From Amyelois transitella (Eukaryota > Arthropoda > Insecta > Lepidoptera > Pyralidae): a stretch of 64,000 nt of DNA. The notes beneath the pieces were generated by a model. It searched no databases and was not told the DNA's origin. It worked only from the letters and a program-made list of their open reading frames with translations. Of the stretch, positions 35,501 through 47,500 are shown one piece after another (within the stretch, counting starts at the first letter, position 1; every line of letters begins with the position of its first letter). The translations under genes were made by a program, and so were the position numbers. The stretch covers positions 1,798,001 to 1,862,000 of the forward strand of contig NC_083513.1 in the NCBI RefSeq assembly GCF_032362555.1. Reading direction: 5' to 3'.

Positions 35501-38500
35501 ATGAATGTAGCTAATTGCACCACCTACTGCACTATTTATTTAGTTATCATCTCATCATTATTTAGTCTCACACTTTGTAAAACGATGTAGATTCTCATAA
35601 TGATAACATGGAAAATATGTTGGAATATTATACTTTTAGTACAAATTTGTACATACAAAGTGCCGTGTGGTTCCCGGCACCAACATAAAAAAGAATAGGA
35701 CCACTCCATCTCATTTCCCATGGCTGTCGTACGAAGCGACTAAGGGATGGGCTTATAAACTTGGGATTTTCGTTTTAGGCGAAGGGCTAGCAACTTGTCA
35801 CTATTTGAATCTTAATTCTATCATAAAGCCAAACAGCTGAACGTGACCTACCAGTATCTTCAAGACTTTTGGCTCTGTCTACCCCGCAAGGGATATAGAC
35901 GTGACTATATGAATGAATAAATTGTACATACAAGTGTCATACGTAACCCCCACCAAAAACATACCTAGCGTATCTCTCGATGACTTGCAGATGTTTGTCG
36001 ACGAGGGAGAGCAGCGCACGCGCATCCGAAACGTTCTGGTCTCCGAGGGCCGATGTCAATGATATGGTTCGTCTTCTGTTAAAGAATTATATACTTTAAT
36101 TGCTTATAGGTATTTTATTTTTACATAAACTATTTTTTATATTATTTTTTTTAATAATTCGAATATGGTCGTATACTCGTTATACGTAAGATTTTGCCTG
36201 TGCTCACGTAAATGTTTAATGATAATGTTGTAATTATAGATTTATTAATACCCTATATGAAAAATATATCTTATATATAAAAATATATCTTATATATAAA
36301 ATTCTCGTGTCACAATGCTCGTTCCCGTACTCCTCCGAAACGATTCTCATGAAATTTTGTGAGCATATCGATTAGGTCTGAGAATCGGCCGACATCTATT
36401 TTTCGTACCCCTTAGTGATAAGGGTTGTACATCCTTGCCATTTTTTTAACTAGAAATTACTTTAAAATTATTTATATGGCAAAACGTTTGCGGGGACAGC
36501 TAGTAATATATATTTTGTTTGTAATTCTCAAAACTACGTAGACGATTTCGTGGATACAAGCTAGGTTCTCTTTTATTTTTAAATGGAGCCTTACAATGAT
36601 GGCTTTGTATTAACGAACCTTTGAGTGGACCTGTCTGTTATCATCAGAATGCTGTCAATAGTTCTCTGGGACACTGTTGGCTGCGGCGGCGGGGGGTTTG
36701 GCGGCGGGGTAGGCAGCGGGAAACTGCACTCGATGTTGGGGCGCCTCTGAGCTATCACGCGCCGCCACGCTGCATGTAATGCCTGTTGTCGCAAATCCAA
36801 TATGTCTGTCATATAGCTCTGATAATCTCGTTTCCAGAAACCCTGGGTAACTGAGTTCTGTGTCATAAGCAGACCCTGGGTTGATTTGATCCTGATTTGA
36901 TCATCCCTTAAGGGATGATCAAATCAGGACGTACGCAATGAGGTTGATAATTTTTCTCGTGTTTTATTAAAATGGAGAAGACGAAATATTTATAAATTGA
37001 ATAGTTATCAGATTAATGTAAGTTGGCGTTTATTGCTAGAGGCCAATATTTAGCATTGAGTGAAAACGGGCTGAAGAAGAATATTAATCTAGGGGGATGT
37101 TTTATCGTTTCTCACTTCTATCAGAGTCACTGAACGGATTTCGCTTAAATTTGACAAACCGGTAGTTATAATATAGTAGGTACGCTATAGATTTTCGGAA
37201 GGAGTATTACAGGAGCTATGAGGCAAAATCTGGATTTATATAGCAGTTATAACAATGCAATTTGAGATATCGATATCGTACCTGTTCGGGTATGAACCTG
37301 GATATCTCAGCGTGATAAGGAAGCGCCCGAGCTTTGTCACCTTCCTCCAGCCAGCGGAGGTACTCGCGGAGCATTCTGTATAGAAAACATATATTAATTA
37401 AACTTTTAGGAACTGAGAATACAGTTATTTGCTGCAGTGGAATTCGAATCCTCGTGGGAACGTGTACGCCTACAATTCGGATTGTTTAATCACACGATCA
37501 CTGACGCTTTGACTTAGCCCCTATGGAATTAAGTCTACTGTGATATTTCTCATCACAGCGTATTTTGATCATGAAGCTTTATTTCATTGCGTCGTTACAT
37601 TCTTTCTGAATGAGCCAAATTTCAGAAATAAAATTTTACATGATAACAACCTCAAATCAAAAGATAAAAAAAATATGGTTGTCTAAATTATGGACAATGT
37701 TTAACACAGAATCATCAATTTCATCTCAATGCTGAGGGTTTCGTTCGAAGTCCGGTAAATTATCGAAGCAAACAAATACATTAGGTTTTAACCTTAAGGC
37801 ATAGATAAATAAAAATTTGTAATAAAAAAATACGATACTCACTTTTCAGCAGCGACGTGGTAACAATACATATGGAATGAATCCTTATCCTCCTCCGTCG
37901 ACGAATCCACCACGATCACACCCCTCGACTCATCCTCAGACTCTTCCGAGTCACTCGATTCGCTCGATTCAGTGAAATCGGTAATCGATAACGACGCAGG
38001 AAACTCGTCCGATTTGTTTTCTCTAGGTTTCTCGACCACTTCTTGGCTCGAATCTGGTTTTAGCTCGGAGTCTTGTAACGTTTTGTAAGTTGTAGCTTCG
38101 TTTTGGTGGTAAGCGATGGTGTCTTGCAGTCGTCTCTTTATGGAAGATAGTGTACGGGATTTCATTATGCCACTGAAGAATAAAGGACCGACAGGCGGTG
38201 TTGATTCTGGCCTGTAAAAAATACCAATAATCAATTCAAAAATTCAAAATTCAACAATTTTATTTATTCATACATCTCTTAATAAATGTCATGTATTTTG
38301 GTATCCGGCATTGGTTGACGTCAAATAAATTACTTTAAACTAAGTTTACCGCCGCTTCCAAAGCGTCAGTACAGAGGAAGCGGTAACAATCTGCACTGCA
38401 GCATTTTCTTCAATAACTTCAACTTTACAATTATCGTACGTTATATAGGAAGCTGACATTATACATATATTCCATTGGAAGTATAAAACAGTACCAAGAG

Positions 38501-41500
38501 AATTGGGAAAGTCCGACTAAACATACATAAAACTCATGCCTCTTTTTCGACAGGGTAGGTAGAGACTACATCTTTTCATTTGCCGCAATCCCTGCATACT
38601 TCTTCTATGCATTCAATAAAGCAAACTGTCCATAAATATAAAACTCTGCTCTTTGTGATATAAGAAGATTGTGTTCTTTACTATTATATGTTAAGATTCA
38701 TTTGCAAACGGACAGACGAATTTCTTTATTTCGGACATTTCTTCAGCGGGATTGTGAGTCTATAGGTATGACGGTACGTGTTCTCAGGCCGGTGCTAGTC
38801 GCTGCAAGTTCAATACAAACAGACTCACAGACTGCCAGGCGGCCGGCGCAGCCACAGGTTGACGAGCAGCCTCCACAGCATGAGGTGAGCTGGGTGCGAG
38901 TGTGGGGCGGAGACAGCGGCGGAGCTCGCGCGATGGATCACTAAAGAGTCCGACTTCAGCCCCGTGCCAGTCGCTGCAAGTTCAATACAAACAGACTCAC
39001 AGACTGCCAGGCGGCCGGCGCAGCCACAGGTTGACGAGCAGCCTCCACAGCATGAGGTGAGCTGGGTGCGAGTGTGGGGCGGAGACAGCGGCGGAGCTCG
39101 CGCGATGGATCACTAAAGAGTCCGACTTCAGCCCCGTGCCAGTCGCTGCAAGTTCAATACAAACAGACTCACAGACTGCCAGGCGGCCGGCGCAGCCACA
39201 GGTTGACGAGCAGCCTCCACAGCATGAGGTGAGCTGGGTGCGAGTGTGGGGCGGAGACAGCGGCGGAGCTCGCGCGATGGATCACTAAAGAGTCCGACTT
39301 CAGCCCCGTGCCAGTCGCTGCAAGCTAATACAAACAGACTCACAGACTGCCAGGCGGCCGGCGCAGCCACAGGTTGACGAGCAGCCTCCACAGCATGAGG
39401 TGAGCTGGGTGGGAGTGTGGGGCGGAGACAGCGGCGGAGCTCGCGCGATGGATCACTAAAGAGTCCGACTTCAGCCCCGTGCCAGTCGCTGCAAGTTCAA
39501 TACAAACAGACTCACAGACTGCCAGGCGGCCGGCGCAGCCACAGGTTGACGAGCAGCCTCCACAGCATGAGGTGAGCTGGGTGCGAGTGTGGGGCGGAGA
39601 CAGCGGCGGAGCTCGCGCGATGGATCACTAAAGAGTCCGACTTCAGCCCCGTGCCAGTCGCTGCAAGTTCAATACAAACAGACTCACAGACTGCCAGGCG
39701 GCCGGCGCAGCCACAGGTTGACGAGCAGCCTCCACAGCATGAGGTGAGCTGGGTGCGAGTGTGGGGCGGAGACAGCGGCGGAGCTCGCGCGATGGATCAC
39801 TACCGAGTCCGACTTCAGCCCCGTGCCAAGTTGCTGCAAGTGACAAATTAACTTAATAAGTTTGCTTAATATTAAGTACGGCCACTTTCTCCAACTCCTT
39901 CTCTGTCCATGCTGTTAGATTGTGGAACTCATTGCCTCCCGAGATACGTGACTCTAAATCAATGTCCCAATTTAAAAAAATAATTAAAAATTATTACCTT
40001 TCCAAGCCTTGCTAATTTGGTATATATTGTACATATTTTATGTAAGTTTATTATTTTGTATTTATATATGTATTTTATTATATTTTATATATGTACTTAT
40101 TTGTTTATGTATGTCTATTATTAGTTGTGTGAGTGGAGTACACGCCTGTCACCCTTTCCATCATGTTTCCTATCTCGGGTCTGCTGGAAGAGATTTCTTT
40201 TGAAATAAGCAGAACCTTTGTAATTTTGTTTCTTGTGTTTATCAGTCTCGATGTTTTCTGTGTACATAAATTAGTAAATAAATAAATAAATAAATAAGTT
40301 CTTATAAGCACACTGCCGTGTGGATCCCGGCACCAATATAAAAAAGAATAGGACCACTCCATCTCTTTCCCATGGATGTCGTAAAAAGCGACTAAGGGAT
40401 AGGCTTATAAAATTGCGATCCTTTTTTTAGGCGATGGGCTAGCAACCTGTCACTATTTGGATCCCAATTCCATCATTAAGCCAAATAGCTGAACGTCGCC
40501 ATTCAGTCTATTCGAGACTGTTGGCTCTGCCTACCCCGCTAGGGATATAGACGTGATCATATGTATGTATGTATAAGCATAGAAGTTTGTTGATAAACTG
40601 TTAAGTTTAATCCGGCCTCAAATATTTACATGAGTCTATACCGCAACATGAGTCGATAACCTAATACAGTCCCAGCAATTCTTATCGATTCACGCGAGTT
40701 ATTATTGTAGATACCGCCGATACTGAGTAGTAAGTCGTCTCTAGTGAGTCGTCGCGTGATTGCGTCACTATGCGCCTGCTATTCGCTCTAGTAATATGAG
40801 TAAGATTCGAACTTAATTTTAATAATATTTATTTCATTGTCCCTGCCTAAAAATTACTTGAATTCACAGCCAGTGATCCTAATGCCGATTTATGTTTTGA
40901 ATTGAATATTGAAGTATTAGAAGTCTATGAGCGGGAGCCGATAAGGAAGTCGTTAAGAGGAATCGCTACTGCGTGAGTACTATGATTCAGTCTGAATACT
41001 AAGTCAAGATTACCAATGTCTAGGGAGGACTTCATAAGTAACAAAAGTAAGCCTGTAAAAATTAAATAGAAAACGATACTATATCTGTAACACACTGACC
41101 TGTAACGCGGCGTCCACATTGATCCTAACATTGGCCGTTCTCTGCAAGTGAAGCGTGTCAAGCAGACGATCCAACATTCCCCCTTGTTCTTCTTTTACGA
41201 GAAGTGCACGGAGAATGCATTCAACTACTTGAGGAGCATTGCTTGATAGTTTGATCCATTGCGACGCTTGGTCCTTCGTTAAATCCTGTTAATAAACTCT
41301 TGTAAAGTTCAATACCAGACTTAATGCTAATAGAAAGACATTCTACTCTTGGATTTCACGGGTGATATAAATCCAACACGTAGAGGCCCTATGGAGAAGT
41401 TGTTGTCATGCTACTATTAATATATAATCGCCTCATTGTAAGCGATAATTGTATGGTATCCCACTATTTGAATCATAAATTTAGCTTTTACGACAGCGCT

Positions 41501-44500
41501 TTGGTTTGTCGATTGTCATTTGGCTACAGTGGAAGTTTTACTTCAGAGTCCGAGATATACCCTTAAAATGGTTCTTAGGTTGATTATTTCAAAGGTCAAA
41601 GTTCAGAAATTATATCTTTTTTTTTTGTTTTTATTTAAGATTATTTTTTTTCCAATCTAGTCGTTTCATTGAAAATGCAGTTTTCTGACAAAACAATTAC
41701 TTGCGTGAGCTTCATAGCGTAGTCCATGGCTGTATGGAAGTCTCTGGACATCAACAGCGCGGTGTCTATTAGCGCGGCGGTGGCCGGTGACGTCACGGGG
41801 CGCCACAGAGCATGCAGCCACGTACGTAACATCATCGATTTATTGAGCTGGTAATCGACCCTGTAAAAATAAAAAATTGTAGCTTAACATCGCCATTCAG
41901 TTAACCCAGTATGGGTGACAGACATGATATGTATGTCATGATATGTGTATAAAGGACCACTCCATCTCTTCCCCATGGATGTCGTAAAAAGCGATTAAGG
42001 GATAGGCTTACAAACTTGGGATTCTTTTATAGGCGATTGGCTAGAAACCTGTCACTATTTGAATCTCAATTCTAACATTAAGTCAAATAGCTGAAGCGTG
42101 GCCATTCAGTCTTTTCAAGACTGTTGGCTCTGTCTACCCCGCAAGGGATATAGAAGTGACCATATGTATGTATGTATGTATGGACTCACGGATCCTTGTC
42201 ATCTCCCAGGTGAGCCATCATGACTGCCTGTAGCAGCAGCGTGCCGTCGACACCTCCAAGTCCTAGGGCCCTTTGTACCAAACCCGGTCCAGAATTTTCC
42301 ATTACGCTGAAGAACTCCGTGAATCTGGACCAAAGTTAGGAAAGTCATTATCTTGTCCATACATAGTATAAAATTGTCACAAGTCGAATGTTTGTACTTA
42401 AAAGATATTGAAAACAAAATCTACTAGATTTTATCCAACCACTAGATAGATACAAAATGCTAAAATTTTTTAGCAACGAATGACGATGAACGGTATCTAC
42501 AAAAGAATACAGATTTTTTGCAATTCCCAATGGAACTATAGTTTTTACCGGGATGAAACGTACCCTATGTGTCTGGAGAAAGCTACAGACTGATAATTAT
42601 ATATGCAAATATTAATTCAGTATATAAGTATATATATTACCATGAAGAGGTAACAAACAAACCAATAAACTTACTTTCGAATTTATACTATAAGTTGGGA
42701 TTTATAAGTGGGGATTCCACTCCAAAGATGGCGTTAGTGGAACCTTCACCAAATCATTGTACCGCAAAATGTGTATAAATAATATATAAACAACACGTAC
42801 TTGCTGGCAAGAGAGATGGAGTCGGGAGATGCAGCCATAGCGAGCAGTATGACAGACAAACAGTGCGCCGCGTCCAACGGCCTCACATTAGCCAGGCGAC
42901 ATAAAGCCGATGCGCCACGAGCACATATCTAAAAAAATATATGTATAACAGATTTGTGATGTCAATAAATCGACAACTTTTCGCCGATGTATCAGAACAT
43001 CTTACAATACAATACAATACAGCAAATTCAGCATCATGTATTAAAAACATAGCGGAAAGATGACTTTATCACTAAAAGCGATCTCTTCTAGATAACTTGT
43101 AAATTGCCAATCTCCTGTTTGGTTTCCTTCCACCCAAAGGTTGACTGGAAGAGATTGCATTAGTGATAAGTCCGCCTTTGTACCATCTCTATCTGTTTTG
43201 TGCTGTTTTGTATGTTTTACTTTTATGGTGCCATAAAGAATTTTGTCTATATATCTATCAATAAAACATTACCCAGAGAAAAGAATAGCAGGTGGCGCAG
43301 AGTGAACTTATAGCCTATTCTATTGTCAATATCTTATATCTTAGTTTATTATTGTAGTTTTCCAACCTCAATTGTTCACATACTAGGTAGATACTATAAG
43401 TAGTTACATCTCTATCACTTTGAATGAACTAACGAAATAAGAATTGGTATAGTTGACTGGAAATCCCAATCGGGATAAGTCCGCCATTGTACATATTCTT
43501 CTTAATCCAATGACTGTTTTGTAAGTTGTTATATATATTTTTTATGTGCAATAAACAGTTTACAAACAAACAGACAAGAATTACAAATATTATTAGTTTT
43601 TACTGTATAAATCACAGATTTAAATAGGGCAAATTTTCATCAATACTTCTATATCTATGGTAGAAATCTATCATCAACTACATGTGATTAACCCAAAATA
43701 TCAATTATTACTATTCGCAAATTAAACCCTCATAAAATTATTACAAAAACTGTAGCTTACAGACAAGCATTGACTCACCAGCGGTACAGAATGCCCCCAC
43801 GACGTAGCCAACAGCGCGTGCGCAGTGCCAAACAGATCCGCCGGATCCGGCTCCGGGTCCGGATCCGGGGCGTCCAACGGTAATCGCCAGGCGGCGCGGT
43901 GTATCCGTAATCTCCTCAATACCGTCCAACGCCATTCACAAGGCGGTTGGCTGCGAGACCAGTTGCAAAGCCAAGTAGCCAAGGTCAGTTGACTTTGGAG
44001 GGATAAGCCACTGTAAGTAAGCCAATAGTATATACAATAATGGTCAAGCTGGCAAAGGGTCAGGTCAAGAGTACTCGAAACCGCCGAGTTTGCATGAAGA
44101 GACTTATTAATGTGGATGAAGCGAAAGAAGTATGCAAATATCGTGGCAAGTAGAAAGATGTAGTCTCTACCTTTTTCCCAGAGGGATTTATTTAGGATTT
44201 ATTTTCAAAATTAGATACAAGGTATCACTTATTGACGTCACATCACTTAAATCTAATTATAACTACTACCAAAGCGCGTCAAGAAGCGGCGTAACAAACT
44301 ACACCGCAGCATTTTCACCGGACGTCAATTGACAAATATAGATCTTTTAAATATAAACCGCGGACATAGTCTTCATTAAAAAAAATATAGTGAAGAAGTA
44401 TAAAATTGATGATTTCAATACGAATATTGCGATAAGTACTATCATTGATGAGGACTGGAAATAGTCATTACAAGTACTATCATTGGTATGACTTCTTATA

Positions 44501-47500
44501 GTCGCAGCGTGATGTTATATAGCCTAAAACCTTCCTCGATAAATGGTCTATTCAACGCAAAAAGAATTTTTCAATTCGAACGAGTAGTTCCTGAGATTAT
44601 AGCGCGTTCAAACAAACAAATCATATACACAATCATATAGATCATATACACGTACCGTGTGGTTCCCGGCACCAATACAAAAAAAGAATAGGACCACTCC
44701 ATCTCTTTCCCTTGGATGTCGTAAAAGGCGACTAAGGAATAGGCTTACAAACTTGGCTTTTTTTAGGCGATGGGTTAACAACCTGTCACTATTTGAATCT
44801 CAATTCTATCATTAAGCCAAATAGCTGAAGCGTGGCCATGCAGTCTTCTCAAGACTGTTAGCTCTGTCTACCACGCAAGGGATATAGACGTGACCATATG
44901 TATGTATCATATACACCATATACAAAACGGTGACTCACCAATGCTGAGTGTAGGTGAGACTGGTCATCAGCTGCTGAAGCATGGAGGGGCAACGTTGGGA
45001 CCAGTCCTCCAACACCACCAACAGCTCCCCAGTGTTGGGCCGCCATTTGTCAACACTGATGTACTTCAGGCATGAAGCCTCTAGGGTTTCTACTGTTGAA
45101 CACAAAATAGTTAACGATAAATAAAAAAATTGTCATATATATAACTAGAAATTGTATATATATAACTATAATAAAAAAATGTTATATGACAATTTTTAAT
45201 TTTCTTTTTTTAATTTCACTTATTTTGTTCCGCCGCTACTTCTACACATGCGCTTTGGAAGCGGTAGTGCGGTTTGAATCTCAATTCTATCATTAAGCCA
45301 AACAACTAAATATAGGTCTTTTCGAGACTTTTGGCTCTGTCTTTCCGGCAAGGGATATAGTGATTATATGTATATAAGCTTTAAATAAAAATCATTTTAA
45401 TCATTTGTTATTTAAGACAGTCAAAATGCTAAATTTATGTGTCTTGCAAACATATACATACAAATGAGACCGAGATGGTACAAAGGCGGACTTATTTATA
45501 AAACAATCTCTTCAAGTCAAAGTTTGAGTGAAAGGTAATAATGTAAATAAATATGTATATGTCACAGTCAAAACTCTTAACCAGTCAAAAGTACTATTGA
45601 CTAGCACTTAACCAGTCAAAAGTACTATTGACTAGCAAAATCAGTTAAAAGTACTTTTGACCGTTGCTGCATGAAGCAGGTACGCGCTCTTACTAACAAA
45701 TAAGTAGTCGTATTCTTTTCGGACATTGTTCTCAGACGCGACATGCATGTGACAGGTTCGAAGGGTGATCGCGAGCGCAGCGAGCGATCACCCTTCGAGT
45801 GTTAGGTATTTTTTTTGTAAACCACCCAAAAAGCTTTTTTGTTGCTAGTCAAAAGTACTTTTGACTGGTTAAGAGTTTTGACTGCAACATATATATATTT
45901 ACCCAGGCTCATGTCCGCAATGAGATGTAACGCGATGGTGTAGAGGTAAGGGTGAGCGTCCAAAAGGTCCGGCAATCTGTTCCGAGCGGCCGCTTCGCAA
46001 CCACCTTTGCAGGGAACCGACTTCTTCTTAAGACCAGTCTACAAATACATAAATATATTTTGAATAAATTAAAAATAAATGCCGTGTGGTTCCCGGCACC
46101 AATAGGAAAAACGAATAGGACCATTCCATGTCTTTCCCATGGACGTCGTAAAAGGCGACTAAGGGATAGGCTTATAAATTTGAGATTCTTCTTTTAGGCG
46201 ATTAGCTAGCAACCTGTCACTATTTGAATCTCAATTCTTTCTTTAAGCCAAATAGCTGAACGGGGCCTATCAGTCTTTTCAAGACTGTTGGCTCTGTCTT
46301 CCCCGCAAGAGATATAGACGTGATCATATATATGTATGTAAAAATAAATATAATATAATACTACCAAAACGTGCAGGTTTCCACGTGATATTTTTACTCA
46401 CCGTAAGAGTATCGGTTTGCACTCAAACTAATGTAGGTACATAACTCGAAGAAGAGTAAACGAACCTGTGCCTGCTATTTTATCGGACACCTCTCTACAC
46501 TTTATGATTTCTATACAACATACTTATTTTTTATAAAAGCTTCGAATTATAAAGAGAAGAAACACAGGTCCCAGGTTTAAACCTGGGACCACAAGACAAC
46601 ATACCAACTCCAGGACCAACATCAAGTCCTGGTCAAACCGAGCAAGCTCGTGCTCATTGTACCGTACTAGAGCTGCTTTTGATATTATTTCTATACAAGC
46701 TTCCTATTATAAATACATACATACATACATATAGTCACGTCTATATCCCTTGCGGGGTAGACAGAACCAACAGTCTGAAAGACTGATAAGCAACGTTCAG
46801 TTCGCCTAGCCGCTCGCCCAGTGGTAGGTTGCTAACCCACTGCCTAAAAGAAGAATCCCTATAAGCCTATCCCTTAATCGCCTTTCAAGACATCCATGGG
46901 AAAGAGATGGGATGGTCTTTCTTTTATTGGTGCCGGAAACCACACGGCATAGTATAATAAAGAAAAAAAAACACACTGGATTCGAACCTGGGATCTCAAG
47001 ACAACATACCTGCATCAAGAACTCTAGAACGATCCGAGCAAGCTCGTGCTCGTTACACCGCAATACAGCCGCTTTGGATACTATTTCTACACGCGCCTCG
47101 CAGCTCAATGGCGGGAGGCATACATCCAAGATGTTAACTTGATGTGGAGTCGTGTCTGAAACAAATTGTCTATTTTAATACATACATACATAATATGTAC
47201 TCGATCATATTATGATCACGTCTATATCCCTAGCGGGGTAGACAGAGCCACCAGTCTTGAAAAGACTGATAGGCCACGCTCAGCTGTTTGGCTTAGTGAT
47301 AGAATTGAGATTCAAATAGTGACAGGTTGCTAGCCCATCGCCTAAAAGAGGAATCCCAAGTTTATAAGCCTATACCTTACGGCACCTATCTATTTTAATA
47401 TGATTATTAATATTTATAATAATTAATGTGCCATGTGGTTCCTGGTACCAGTACAAAAAATAATAGGACCACTTCATCTCTTTCCCATGGATGTCGTAGA

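Noticed and set aside
38669-39851. Plus-strand frames across the 172-bp array
   Set aside because: The array belongs to EPG5 exon 17 on the minus strand, whose neighbours join in frame; the plus-strand peptides are unsupported.
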